In this document: positions 1 through 25,801 of the stretch, one piece after another | Layout: every line of letters starts with the position of its first letter | How positions within the stretch are numbered: the stretch's first letter is position 1 | Assembly (NCBI RefSeq): GCF_964204645.1 | Contig: NC_134029.1 | Coordinates: 5,341,001-5,405,000, forward strand | Source of the DNA: Tubulanus polymorphus | Lineage: Eukaryota > Nemertea > Palaeonemertea > Tubulaniformes > Tubulanidae | Length of the DNA: 64,000 nucleotides | Reading direction: 5' to 3' | Made by a program: the position numbers and the translations under genes | The notes under the pieces: model-generated | What the model was told of the DNA's origin: nothing | What the model saw: the letters and a program-made list of their open reading frames with translations, nothing else | Database searches by the model: none

Positions 1-153
1 GGGATTAGGCAAATTTGCAATTTTTCCAAAAACAATCTTTGTATAATTCAGACTTTTTTGTCGTAAACCACTAGCGAATAAGGTGGAGTATATTTCATGA
101 GATGTAATAGCCGGATTTTCAGGTCCCCCACTGATAAACAGTTTTTGACTTAC

Positions 154-13867
<13,714 letters not shown>

Positions 13868-14360
13868 GCTGCAAATTTAATCATGTTTACTTGTCAGTAG
13901 TTTCAGAGGTCGATAACGTTAATCCTTTTCGTGTCGAGTTGTAAGCAAATAACGCAGTATTTTTCGCTAGAGGATGGCTGTAACCTGCAAATGAATACGC
14001 AGAGGTTATTCTAAGATCGAGACAGTCGGAGTTCGACGGTCACCGGGCCGAGATTAGGCCGTTGAAAATGAGCCGTCATAAAAATGGCAGCGGCAGCCAT
14101 GATAAAATTCCGTCGGAAACGAGCGAAATTTCGGGTAAATCGCCGCTTTTTCAGCTCGATTCGACCGCTATCAGCCGAGTCGCAATTATTCGGTTCGTTC
14201 TGCGTATCGAAATGCGAGGAATACCTGTGTTTTCGATGAGTTCACCGCTCATCGGGCCGCGATTTCTCGTGGAATTTTGCTGGCAGATTTTACGAGAAAC
14301 GGATCGTCAAACATGGCGGCCGTCATCATCACGGCAGCGCGCGGTGCATTCTGGTTGAAT
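13868..14360. promoter_or_regulatory. Probable CHD1 promoter and 5' leader region
   Basis: The sequence upstream of the CHD1 start (on the minus strand) becomes GC- and CpG-rich between about 13960 and 14350, unlike the AT-rich flanks. That is the usual look of an unmethylated promoter in an invertebrate. Six bases before the CHD1 ATG is a possible splice acceptor (ttgcag), so the 5' leader may itself be spliced. A 98-residue open frame on the plus strand here resembles no family and probably only reflects the high GC content. Confidence 0.4.
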
Positions 14361-15671
14361 AATAGGCACTTGTGACCCACATATTTATTAACATTAATGA
14401 GTGGCGTCAAGACTCAGATCATCCGAATTATCGCGTGAATTATTAATTAACTAGCAAAAATACGGATATCAATTCTAAGTGAAATCTATTTTCACATTTC
14501 ATTTGCAAATTATTGCATAAACGATCAGATAAAATGTCTTAAAAAACTTTCGATGAGCGCTCCGTCGACTCCTTCCCGATTTGTGAAATTATTGATTAAT
14601 TAGCAATAGGCCTACAGAATCAAGTCAAATTAATTGTTACATCATTTAATTTGCAAATGAGTTATTTTGGATCATTCAATGATTGATTTGATTCTCTGGA
14701 CTCCCTAAGCTCGGCACACGCCTCGGGATTAAAAAAACGATCAATTAGGCCCGAGCCCGTGACTTTATGTCTTAAATTAAATTGCTGGCGGAGTAGTACT
14801 AGTAGTATGCCAGTCTGACGAAAAAATTAAGAATTGATGAATTCTATAAGATACGCGAGAAAGGTTCATATGTGATCTAATGGAGAGACCGCGGGGCCAT
14901 CCCACTGCGCTTAACAAACACTTTGAGTAATCATTTCAAATGATACTCCAAGCCATCCAGCATACAACACAGTCAAACGTATGAGAGACATTCATATAAT
15001 TTCATAGGTAGCCTACGAGTTTCAGAAAATTGTCCAATAATTTTTGCCTTGTTTTGAGTACACAGAGATGTCACGGACCACATGGGAAAGACTTTTTGAG
15101 TGTAAGAAAATTATAACTTGTATTCTATATAAAAAAAAGATTTATGATTATTTCGGTACGGTTCAAATCCACAGACTCCATGGGGAAAGTGGAAAAAGAA
15201 ATTGTTTTTCATGTCACTACTCTTTAAAATTCGTGCAACTCCACCCCTACATCTCATGCGACCGAGATTCAGACAGGACGCTGCACTGATGGTGCAGCCA
15301 CCCGTGACCGCTGGTTGCCCTACTTCATACACTACCGTATAGTGGCGCCCTCATATGTTAAGATGCTGAACTGCATCACTTTGCGAGTTTAATTATAAGG
15401 CCTTGCCATACAGCAAGGCCAAATTTTACGAAATATGAAGATTGATTTATAAAGATACACCGCTTCTTGCAGCCTTGCCCAGTAGAACGCAACCGAAAGT
15501 GAAACGTGTTCAATAAACTGAATTTTATTGTCTTGGCTCCATTCATTCATTCATGGCGATTCATTGACAAACAAAAACAATCACGTCTTAACAACCGATT
15601 AAGATTCAGATTTTGGGTTCGTTTAAAATCAGATAACCGAACCTTTTTACAGGCGGTCTATATCAAATGAC

Positions 15672-15883
15672 GGTAAAAGTGCAGATCCGCACCTCTCCGT
15701 GTAAACGGTTCATCAATTACATTAAATTTGTTTCTCAGATTCAAAATGTCATCAGCAATTCAGTACATAGCCAATCTTGCCAATTCTGGTTAATTTTAAA
15801 TCTTCACTATAAAGATTTTAGCCTGGATTCTGTCATTCAATAGATTGTGTCAATCACTAGAGGTGCGGATCTGCACTTTTACC
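15672..15883. mobile_element. MITE with perfect 25-bp TIRs and 8-bp target duplication
   Basis: Bases 15672-15696 (GGTAAAAGTGCAGATCCGCA...) recur as an exact inverse at 15859-15883. The element is 212 bp with a non-coding interior. It is flanked by CAAATGAC on the left (15664-15671) and right (15884-15891), a perfect 8-bp target duplication. Eight-bp duplications occur in the hAT, P and Merlin superfamilies. The termini do not start CAGGG, so I leave the superfamily open. Perfect ends suggest a young copy. Confidence 0.9.
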
Positions 15884-16272
15884 CAAATGACTGCAACATC
15901 TAGTTAGTTACCTAATCATTGGTGGCTGAACTGAAAATAATGAAGCATTTTCCAAATTTTTTAGGTTTCAATTGACAATTCATTCATTCACACTCTGCAC
16001 TCAGACGACACGTATGATCGATGTCATACACACACCATTTCTTTAAGGCTTTGCTTCTCAAGTCTCCCAGATGCCTCTCCTTCTACCCTTTCCCCTTCCC
16101 ACAGACAACAACCAGAAAAACAATATCAAATCAAGGCCTTGATAATAATGCATTGCCATGTTTATGGATTAAATTGTCAAAAATATATTATAAAATTGTG
16201 TTAAATCGATTTATATTTTGTAATTGATCAAATTCAGTGTCATTCTTATTTTTTAATAGGTAACTTTTGCCG

Positions 16273-16332
16273 ATGGGAGATATGCTTAAAATTCTGGATG
16301 GATATCTGAAATTTTCTGAGAAAGAATCGTAA
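16273..16332 (+). other. Upstream ORF in the TPR gene leader
   Basis: An ATG at 16273 opens a 19-codon frame (MGDMLKILDG...) that stops at 16332, five bases before the main ATG at 16338. It lies downstream of the likely leader splice acceptor, so it would be in the mature mRNA and could reduce translation of the main frame. Function is inferred from position only. Confidence 0.4.
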
Positions 16333-16337
16333 AGACG

Positions 16338-19300
16338 ATGAATGAAAACGTAAACGTCATGGATACGGATAAGTCCGGTTTCACGAACGGCAATAACGCT
16401 GAGAAAAGATACATGACGATCGACATCGAAAAATTCACGAAAATCGGAAACAACGAACTGCAGAAAGGCAACGTCGCAAAATCGATAGAAGCGTTCGAAT
16501 TAGCGTTCCGTAGATCAGTGTTGAGCGACGATAGCTTCACGGAACGGGCGTGCGCGTTTAATCTCGGGGCCGTCTACATCGCCGCTAACAAACCGGAAAG
16601 AGGACTTGAATATTTACAAAGAGCCGTTCCGCCTCTGAATGGGCACGATGGAAAATCGAACGGCGATTTATTCTACAATTTCGCTTTGGGTTACGAATTG
16701 TTGAAGAACACGCCGGGAATGGTTCGATATCTCGAATTAGCGTTCGAGCAGTATAAAACCGAGAACGGAAACTACGCGATGGAGAGCACCGTCGCTTCTC
16801 GTCTGGCGCGAGAATACGCGCGCATCGACGACAATCAAAACGCTGCCAAATACTACGGGATATCCGCTGATTTGTACAAAGAGTTGCCGAGCGCAGAAGA
16901 AGACATGGTGAACGCCTTGAACCTACAGACGAAGTTATTAGCAAAAATAGGCGACCTAGAGTCTTGTAGAAGGCAGTTAGATCGGTGCATGGCTAGTGTC
17001 GCTTTGTTGAAGGAACCAGAAAAACAAGGTCAGTAATATCGCTTACATTTTGTTTAATTCGAAAAATCAGTAAAGGTACTGATTTTATAGATGGTAGCCT
17101 CATCAGGTAGGCCTAAATGACTCATTTACTCATGGATGAATTAAAAGCAAAAGCTCATATTTTCAATAAAATCAAGTTAACCTGCTAAGTACCGGTACTA
17201 CCAGTCTTTAAATGTATCGCTATGCTACTAAATTGGCACTTCGGGACCCCTTTTTAAAAATGCGCACTACACTAAACAATTGTTCACCGATCACTGATAT
17301 TTTTCGTAAACTCTGCTGCTCCTGCGATTGTTGCTGGTAGTAGACTCTTAGTAGACTTGTACAACTATTTGGTCAAATTAAAGTCAGTTTTCTAAAAACT
17401 TGTCGTTATTTTCTTTATGCAGGCAAAGTGTACAATGATTTGGGATTGACGTATACGCAGTGCGGGGAATTTGAGAAGGCCTGTCAATCATTTGAACTGG
17501 CTCTGCCCCTCAGCCGAGGCTCAAGCGGGGATAGAAAACGTGAAGCGGTTCTATTACAAAACATCGGTGCAATTTATAATTCATTGGGTGACTATCAGAA
17601 AGCTGTTGAAATGCATGAAAAAGCTATTGAGCTTCATGGTAAGAGCTTCATTTCATTAGTTAGAAAATTTGATGTCTATCCTTAAAAGCTTCAGTAATTT
17701 CTGAAAGTCTGAAAGACTTTTGAAAGTAACGAGAAAAAGGCTGAGAGTTATACGTTAATGTTTCGATTTCAGGTGAACAGCACAGTCGGGCCAGTCAGGG
17801 ACAGTGTTTTATTAATCTTGCGTTCGCATATAGTCAACTCGGTGATGAGGATCAGGCTGGCGAATCTTATTTACACGCTCTTCAAGCTGCTAAAGATAGT
17901 GGTAAGAAAAATCAAATAAGTCAATAAAAAGAAACAAAGATATCAATAAGATTAAAACCCACTACATATAGATTCAATTTCATTTATCAAGAATTAAAAT
18001 TAAAAGACATGATGTTTCGGACCCTCTAAAAATTATCATCAGGTGTCATCTTTAATTTTAGTCCTTGATAAATGAATTTGCTATAGGCCTTCGTGTAGTG
18101 GGTTTAAATCTCATTATCTATTTTCCATGTCAGAGGTAGCTCACCTACCAAAATAGATCAAATCAAGGAATCAATGGTCTATTCAATCAAATTTTGGAAC
18201 ATGATAACAACATGATTATCCATTGCAGGTGATTTTAAAAGTCAGTGGCAGTCTTTAGAGGGACTCGGAGCTGTGGCCTTCAACCGTGGAAATATCGATA
18301 AATCAATCGCGTATTTCAAACAAGCGCTCGGCGTGATGGCTAAAGGGAAACACGACAACATCGCTCAGGATCGGATTGTTACCAAACTGACTGACGCCTT
18401 ACAGCATAAAGTTATGAGAAAAATTCCAGCTAGGAAACAATCGCGAACGGTAAACAAATTCATAGATGATTAATAACAATGATGAAATACATCAAATATC
18501 CAAGTGTTTGTCAATTATAGTTATCGAGAAGGTTCATTCATTTATTGTGTATGCATGAAATTGAATTTAGTGCAGCCCTGAATTCAAATCTGATTCTATT
18601 AGCCTAATTTCTTCATATGATTAAAATCTTAATTCGACTGCTCATTGTTTGTAGATATATTCAGACGGTGACCGACCGAGGAGAAATTCCCGACCTCTAG
18701 CATCCGCAGCGGCAGAGAATGGTAACCAGTCAAATATACCTCTTTATATCAACGATCTAAAGCGATCGATCAGTAAAGAGGTTGAAAATTCAAATTTGAG
18801 AAGGTAAGTACTATAGTCTATTCATCAATTCATGAGACTAATTTTTCTGCAATATTCTGCTTGATTTGGGAATACGTACCTCAGTTAGGTTTTACAGGGT
18901 CCCTACGACTCTATGATACGTTAAAGACTTCTTCTAAACAGAAAATACTTTTAAAAGTTCTGGAAACTCCTTTCATTTGAGCAAAATGCCTGAAACTTCT
19001 TTAAGACAAATTTTTACCCCATTAGGTGGTAAATGCAATTAGAAACCGAGTTTAGTAGTGTAAAGCATAAAAATTTGCTTACAAATCTTCAGAATTAATT
19101 CTTCTGTTATCGGGATATGAAAGTTATGGAGAGTTCCTCAAAATTTTCTCCTTTAAAAGTCCTTATATCCAGGAATGACCAATCTGTAGGGACCCTGTTT
19201 TAAGATGATCCCCTGAATATATCGACAGGGGGCTGAACTTTGATGTAAAAGGAAATGTGAACCAGTCCCTTTCTTTCTGTTTATCAGACGCAGTCGTAGT

Positions 19301-22300
19301 GGAAGCATCGAACATTACTATCTCGGTTTATCGGAATACGATTCTGATACGGACTTGTCGCTGAAAAATCTCGTGAAAAAATCACTACGACGCTCGAAAA
19401 AGGTGGAGCCAATTGATGAGACAGATTTAGCCGTTGACCGGGTCACTCGCATGAAATCAAAACCAAACGGAACTCATGGGCACAGGTAATTCATGTATGC
19501 TAATAAGTAATCCTATTGTTGTACTTTCAAGGTTTCGCTGACAGCAAAAAATTCTCATGATCTTTTAAACAAAACCTGACCCTTTCGATGCGTGTAAGCA
19601 TGCAGGTTATGCATACATAGGTTTAGAAGTCAATCTATGTCATTAATTATTATGTAGTTATTCATAAATGGGACAGTAGAATAGATAATGAATTTCTGAT
19701 TCCATGTGTAAATACCAAAGTTTACAAATCCTCTTTTGAGGTCATAATTGTTCCTAGTTTCAATCCTAACTTCTGATATCACATATGCATGGATGATTTC
19801 ATGATATGTTTTTGATGTTCATCGACATGTGTAGTTAATCTAATCATCTTTAGGTATGGTAAACGGAGGGTATTGGAAGGAGATTCGTTTAGAAAGCGTG
19901 CCGGCGGTCGAAAACAATTGCTGTTAGTCAAAAATCATCCCGAAGCGATGGTGGATTGGAAAATTGAACAGAAAAATCAAGACGGATTAAAACAGAAAGA
20001 AATTGATCGAGCGCTGAGACGACTTGATAACAGCATGACGTCAACAAGTGGTGAAAAGGTTCCAAAGAATGTTGCAGGTCGGTTTAATTCTCTGCAGATG
20101 AATTGATGGCATGGTAGTTAAGATTTGTTTATTCTAATTGCTTTGTATTTTGAATTGTTTTGTAGCTTATGCTGCTTTAATGGAGAGACAAGATTCAGAG
20201 GGTTCGAGCTCAACGAATTCAGAGTCTGTACCATCTACATCACGGGTAAGTTTATGATATAGAACCATACCTGCCCGAGAATAACGGTCTCACTGCTGGA
20301 CATAAAGTCTTTAACTTTGTCCAATCTTCCTGGAATCTTTGATTACCGTAATAAATAATTTAAGATTTGATTATTTCACATTTCCAGGCTTCCAGAGATC
20401 GTGATCCCGAACGAAGATCAGTGGATGATACCGACTCGGAGAGCACCGAAACTAGAACTCCGACGAGTCAGTCTGAATCTGAAATGGATGGTCCTGAAAG
20501 TCCTGTTAGAAAAGTTGAAACCCCCGCAGTTGCGCAACAGCCATCACAACCTGCTTCCAGTCCTACTAGAGAAAGTAAGTTTTAGATCATTTCAAAGTTT
20601 TTCATGATTGCTATGTCATAAATGGGGGTTACATATCAGTTAACATTTTATATTATGATTTTTAGTCGGGATAAAAAATCGCAGGCCACTAACAGCGGTG
20701 AAAAGGCGACCAATCGGAACTTCGGGGTCATCAGTGCCAGATGAAACCACTGAAAAACAGATGAATCAGACCCCTAGAGATGCTGAACCTTATTATGAAC
20801 AAATAAATGATTCATCAGAGCCCGAGGGTGACGCATCGAAACAGCCAAATGATGATGAACCAATTTACGCGACGATTAAATTGACACAAGAAATTAAGAA
20901 TTTTAAGGATGAAGCGAGGAACGGCGAAATGGGGAAGGATTCACGGTCACAAAGTGAAACGGCGACGACTGATTCTGATTCCGACAGTGAGACTGTTACC
21001 GGGTCGTCTTATAGTAGCAGTTCTATAGCTGATAGCGTCGTTAAAAACAGCGATAAAGAACCTCTTGTATCAACGTATGAAAAACCGATAGCGACAACGA
21101 GCAGCGAAAAATCAAACAAATCACCGCACTATTTCCGTACGGATGACAACAAATACGCTAGATTAGACAAACGTGGTAAGGGGCGTCCATAAATCACATA
21201 TGCAAAATATCACCCACTTTTTATGTCGAGATAATTGCTCGTAGTTGATAATAATAATAATTAGTGCTTATATAGCGCCTTTCCAATGAATGCTCAAAGC
21301 GCTGTCACTCAATTATTACCCAGCTTCTGTTACCAATCCAGTACATTCTTACTCTCCCTGGGGAGATGCAACACGGATACGCTGCAGAGCGATCAAGGCG
21401 TCGTAGTTGTAACTAACCAGTTGACCGCACAAAACCATATGTTTTCAGAGATCAAATCTTTACTTTACCTAACAACTAGCTGTTTATCTGATAATTTGTA
21501 ACAAGTAATAGATTACCGCCGCATGGTTCATTTAGTACCTACTCATTTCCGACATGGGTGGATACACATTTCAACATGTGGTCCTAGCTAAGGCTTGAAT
21601 ACATATTTTACGGATTACATTTGTATCAATGTATCAAATGCCGTAGACCTCAGTGTCAGTATTGGCCATCAAGTGCAGACTTAACCAAAATCAAAAGTCT
21701 CTGTTGATGGCCAATATAAGTTGTGTATGCAATATCTAATTCGTATGAGAGTTGGAGATCCTATTGGTTCTTACTGAATTTGGGATATAAAATGATTGAA
21801 ATCCAGCTGAATATACATCTACTAAATCTACATCAAGTATCAAAGGTTCATGTTTGAAACCATTTGTTTCGTCTTACAGGTCGCTCAAAATTAGCCGTTG
21901 ACGATGATGAGGGGATATACGCGAGTATAGATTTCAACAATAAAGCGAGCAGTGGTACAGGTAATAGTGGTCCACCTCGACCCCACGAATCCGACTTGTC
22001 AAACCTTACACGCGCTGAACGGTAAGATACAATACAATATAATTCAAACTAAATGCATATGCTTAATCTAAATCCAAAGCGGAAAATTAGCTTAGCTGAG
22101 TTTTGGATGGGAATTGATGCATTCTAATAAAATTTGTTTATACAGTGCAGCCTCTTTGCTACTGATAAATGAGGTCTGGTTTGAATTTTCTGATTGTCTA
22201 ATCTCCTAATACTTTCATAAGCTTTACAGAATTTTACCAGTTCTTACTTGATCTGAATAAGGTGGATGGAGCCTACTGTAGTTAATGAAGTCTTAAAGAT

Positions 22301-23117
22301 GTATAATTCACATACGTTTATTATAAATGATGAAATTAAATGAGTGAGCTAAATAGTTGTACACATTGCTTCTTGTTATAGACCCAGAACATGCAGGTAT
22401 TTATTTACAAACATGTATACATTTTCTTGACATTTGCTTACGTTATTTCTCAAGTGAAATATCGCATTTTATCACGTTATTTATCGGTACTTCAGTAGTC
22501 GAATTACATGTGATAGTATTTGAAGGCCTTTTAAACTGTACTTGACTGTTAAGCGAGGTATTCATCTGCCCAAAACAAACATTCCTAATTGGACTTATTT
22601 ATTTTAATACACATGTACGTACTATCAAAAGTACATGTAGTTACTTTATCGATTCACTCACTGGAATGTAAAGCCAGCATTGCATGTATTTTATGTAATG
22701 TTTTCACCGGTTAAATTTTATTAATTTTTCACATATGTCTGTTATTTTCTCATATATAGATAAACATTGAATATGTATCTAAGCCTGTGTTCAAAAATTT
22801 TCAATTCGCTTTTTGTCTATTTGCTGTAGCGATGTAGATATACACATTTAAAAACCAAGGTGTATGGTAGCTCTGAGTCTTGTTAAGTCATAAAGCCATG
22901 GTACCGAAGTCTAACCATATTACTCTAGCATAAAACAGCCATGGTTTTACAATTTTATCAATTCATTTATACTGATTCGTATTGTTTGCTGTATTATAGG
23001 GAGAAGGTTTTATTTGAATATCAGAAGATGCGAAATGAAGAAGATGGTGTTGTTGATGACGTTAGGAATAATAGGTCTAGAAGAAAAAATCGCAGTCGCA
23101 TGTGTCTTCTTATGTAA
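16338..23117 (+). CDS. TPR protein resembling TTC24, with tyrosine-motif tail and C-terminal CAAX box
   Basis: Twelve phase-consistent exons encode 954 residues: 16338-17028, 17423-17638, 17773-17901, 18229-18449, 18655-18803, 19288-19485, 19854-20077, 20166-20245, 20388-20574, 20666-21175, 21880-22021, 23000-23117. Residues about 20-410 form tetratricopeptide repeats (for example [56 protein letters not shown]), a protein-binding solenoid. The remaining 540 residues are charged, Ser-rich and apparently disordered, with tyrosine motifs PLYIND, EPYYEQI, EPIYATI and GIYASI. The end is [14 protein letters not shown]: a basic patch followed by a CAAX box whose final Met favours farnesylation. The TPR pattern is closest to TTC24 among families I know; other TPR adaptors are possible. 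A membrane-tethered scaffold role is inference. Confidence 0.8.
17952..18107. repeat. Long imperfect palindrome (hairpin MITE remnant)
   Basis: The left end TTAAAACCCACTACA is mirrored by TGTAGTGGGTTTAA at the right. Further in, TTTCATTTATCAAG is mirrored by CTTGATAAATGAA, so nearly the whole 156 bp can fold back. It sits in the TPR-gene intron between 17902 and 18228. Probably a miniature inverted-repeat element; no clear target duplication. Confidence 0.6.
18895..19197. mobile_element. hAT-like non-autonomous element
   Basis: The termini CAGGGTCCCTAC (18895-18906) and GTAGGGACCCTG (19186-19197) are a perfect 12-bp inverted pair. A CAGGG start is typical of hAT transposons. The 303-bp interior has no coding sequence. 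Flanks share TTTTA, but a full 8-bp duplication is not intact. It lies in a TPR-gene intron. Confidence 0.7.
21243..21410. repeat. Probable dispersed repeat (ATA-rich head, AGCGC motif)
   Basis: A run of ATA/ATAAT leads into 'gtgcttatatagcgcctttcc' and 'gctcaaagcgct'. This resembles a short interspersed repeat common in marine invertebrate genomes, recognised by the paired AGCGC motifs. Boundaries are uncertain. It lies in the intron after the 21175 donor of the TPR gene. Confidence 0.4.
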
Positions 23118-24143
23118 TATACCATACTGCTGACCTGAAGAAACTAACATAGGATAGCAGAAAATGTTCTAACCATCATTAATCTAGAGCTTTGGTTTCA
23201 CTCCATAGCCAAAGTATTTGAGTAGCTAAAGGAATTTGCCATATCTTTGGCTGACGCTCTTGACAAAGATAAAGTACCTCATGTTTCATTTGTGTGCTTT
23301 TGAAATATATAGGAATGATATATTCTGTGATTTTTAAGGCCCAACGCACATGGCAAGGAAAAAACATTTTTCCCTCGTGAAAAACGTTTTCGATGTGTTT
23401 TGTTATGCTGTGTGCATTGAAGTCAGAACAGAAAATGCCGAACAGAAAAACGTTTTTCATGAAACAAGCAAAACGTTTTGTGTCATCTAAGTGTTTCTGT
23501 TATGTCGTTAGCGATGAACATTTTATCGTTTGCGGTCATACTCAAAACATTTTGTGAAAATGTGTTTTTTGTTTTAATGTAACAAACATGCCATGTGCGT
23601 TGGGCTTAATAGATAGAACTGAAAAAAGAATGAATGAATTGATTGAGTAATGATTGGCATTAGACAAGGGTTGACTTGTGTATTAAGATAGATATACCAG
23701 ATTAACACAAATATGCTCAATTATTTCTTGCCTTCTGTGTCATCAATTTATGCATTAGGTATGTACATTTATTTAGATTTCATACACTACTTAGATACTT
23801 GTATGCAATTTTGTTAAATGATCAAAAAAGTATTTTATATACTTTTAAATCTATAATCGTGTGATAAACAATTCCGTCCTGTCTTCTTTTTGATCACTTA
23901 TATTGTTGAGTATTTATACATACAATGTATATCAAATTATACTATTATGTTTTATTCTTACAACTACTGATTTTACATTAAGCTACTTTGTATTGTTATT
24001 CGTTTTGACGGTTTTTCGTTTTGCGCTGCATCAAACATTCCAAGCATAATTATGTTTCATCATCACATTGGTTTAATTCTTATTTCTGGCTGTTGACTTT
24101 ATTAGGAATCATGTGAATCAAAATTTTTATAAACAATAATAAA
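23118..24143 (+). other. 3' untranslated region of the TPR gene
   Basis: AT-rich, with no convincing coding frame. A canonical AATAAA at 24138-24143 is a good polyadenylation signal for the TPR gene. The MITE at 23339-23605 lies inside, so it would be transcribed as part of the 3' UTR if no earlier signal is used. Confidence 0.55.
23339..23605. mobile_element. MITE with perfect 17-bp TIRs
   Basis: GCCCAACGCACATGGCA (23339-23355) recurs as an exact inverse at 23589-23605. TTAA lies on both sides, separated from the left end by one extra G. The interior is rich in AAAACGTTTT-like short palindromes and non-coding. Termini resemble those of the 5916-6281 element. Confidence 0.8.
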
Positions 24144-24265
24144 CTGTTATACAATTTAATTGTCATCTTTCTTTGTATGTGGATCGATATTTTTAATCAT
24201 TTGGCCGTAACTCGAGACTTCAAGATATTCCTGACAGTAGACACGCAAAGTTGCAGTTTTATAGT

Positions 24266-24346
24266 GGATCGCCAAGGATTCGAGTGGGTACCCTCCCCAA
24301 GGATTCGAACCTTGCTTATGGTTAACCAAGGCATTGCGCAAAGACC
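24266..24346 (-). repeat. tRNA-like T-arm fragment (tRNA pseudogene or SINE remnant)
   Basis: On the minus strand CAAGG-TTCGAAT-CCTTG forms a perfect T-arm (5-bp stem, 7-base loop) with a B-box match GGTTCGAATCC. I find no A-box, D-arm or full acceptor stem upstream, so it is not an intact tRNA gene. A second copy of 'aaggattcga' lies a few bases away. It directly abuts the foldback-like element. Confidence 0.35.
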
Positions 24347-25705
24347 CGCGCGCGCGGCTCCTACTAAAAGCCGACCAGCGCCGACCAGCGCCGACTAGCG
24401 CCGACCAGCGCCGACCAGCGCCGACCAGCTATCAAAAGCGCCGACCAGATACGCTTACCAAAACGGATAACAAATTCTTAAATTGAAATAATAACTTTTA
24501 TTTTTATCTTTTTACTTTTATCTATTTAACACGATTAACTCGATTGATCGTTTAAACTAGTGTGTCGGCATCAAAAGTCAAAAACAAGATACTTAGAGCT
24601 ACAATAATTTGCAAAGAAATACTTATTTAACTTTTTTCATTGAATTAAATAACAGAAATATACCAATATACAAATTTACATGTTAACAATTTACATTCAG
24701 GCTTATATTCACTATATTTCTCAGTTTATATACAATTTAGGGATGACTAATTAAAAACCAATGTAATTAGTCAATGGAATTGATATATTTATAAGTTTAT
24801 TTTATGTCCATTGATCTTAAAGTCAATTGGTCAACGGGTCATTGTTTTAACAGATCAAAAGAATTACTAAATTGGTTTTTGATGACAAGCCCAGTAAAAT
24901 TCAAACGGTTTAAGTAATTATATCTTAAAGTTGCGTGTGTCGAATGATTGCACACATCTAATTAGTGGATGATCACAGTTATTTTATTCCTTTCATCAGT
25001 AATTCCTTTCTTTTATTTAATTGAGAAGTGCGTTCTTGACTTCAGTTCACATGCTACTTCCCCTGGACCAATGATCAAAGCTGTTATGAACGTCCTTATT
25101 AATTTTAGCGCGTGTACGTGACGAGAGTAGTCTTGCGTAAAAATCTATTAGGCAAATATCATACGAGATGTATGATATACACATAAACATACATGAAAAA
25201 GAAAGAAAGATTTTAAGTTGTTTGCATTTTCTTTTATTTCAAATAACGATAGTATATGAAATCCCAGTCATATTTAATGCAAGCTTAACATGAAAAAATA
25301 AACCTGATCAATATACCAATTTCAATTTAATTTTGCCATATGAAATTATAAATCTAAAAGTACATCAGACAGCAGAATACATTTTAACGAATATTGTCTT
25401 GGACATGAAAACTCAGTAAAAAATTAACACGAACACAATGCAATCCAAGTAAATATAACCATTTGAATCTAATTTTGCATGTAGTCATAGGTAAGACAGC
25501 AGCATACATTTTTAACGAATTGTCTAGGAAATCGGGGCTTGGACGGCGCTTGGACGGCGCTTGGACGGCGCTGGTCGGCGCTTGGACGGCGCTGGTCGGC
25601 GCTAGTGGGCGCTGGTCGGCGCTGGTCGGCGCTAGTGGGCGCTGGTCGGCGCTGGTCGGCGTTAGTCGGCGCTGGTCGGCTTTTAGTAGGAGCGGCGCGC
25701 GCCGC
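24347..25705. mobile_element. Foldback-like element with tandem-repeat inverted arms
   Basis: The left arm (24347-24449) is built of 10-bp units GCCGACCAGC. The right arm (about 25537-25705) is built of the inverse unit GCTGGTCGGC and variants. The outer ends match across the unique junction GGCTTTTAGTAGGAGC and a CG-rich tip. Between them is about 1.1 kb of AT-rich DNA with no coding sequence. Inverted arms made of short tandem repeats are the signature of foldback elements. No clear target duplication. The right arm ends about 100 bp before the RFC3 start codon. Confidence 0.75.
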
Positions 25706-25801
25706 TCAGCTGGTTTTGCGGTATCCGAACAATCGTTAAGCTATTGGAGCGGCGGCTACTGAAATTTGTCGAGAAATAAATACCAGAATCTGACAGAAAC
25801 C

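Larger units (their letters stand above)
14361..16337. other. Intergenic spacer between CHD1 and the TPR gene
   Basis: Divergent spacer, mostly AT-rich. It contains the MITE at 15672-15883. A splice acceptor (tttttaatag) ends at 16260, just upstream of the TPR gene start, so a 5' non-coding exon of that gene probably lies somewhere in this stretch. I could not place it. Confidence 0.5.

Noticed and set aside
14062-14358. 98-codon plus-strand frame near the CHD1 promoter
   Set aside because: High GC removes stops by chance; no domain, and no splice structure linking it to other exons.
24360-24450. CRISPR-like array of 10-bp repeats
   Set aside because: No unique spacers, units far too short, and the genome is animal.
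25463-25762. Repetitive Trp/Ala/Leu/Val frames at 25463-25762
   Set aside because: They are translations of the 10-bp repeat arm of the foldback-like element, not a protein.
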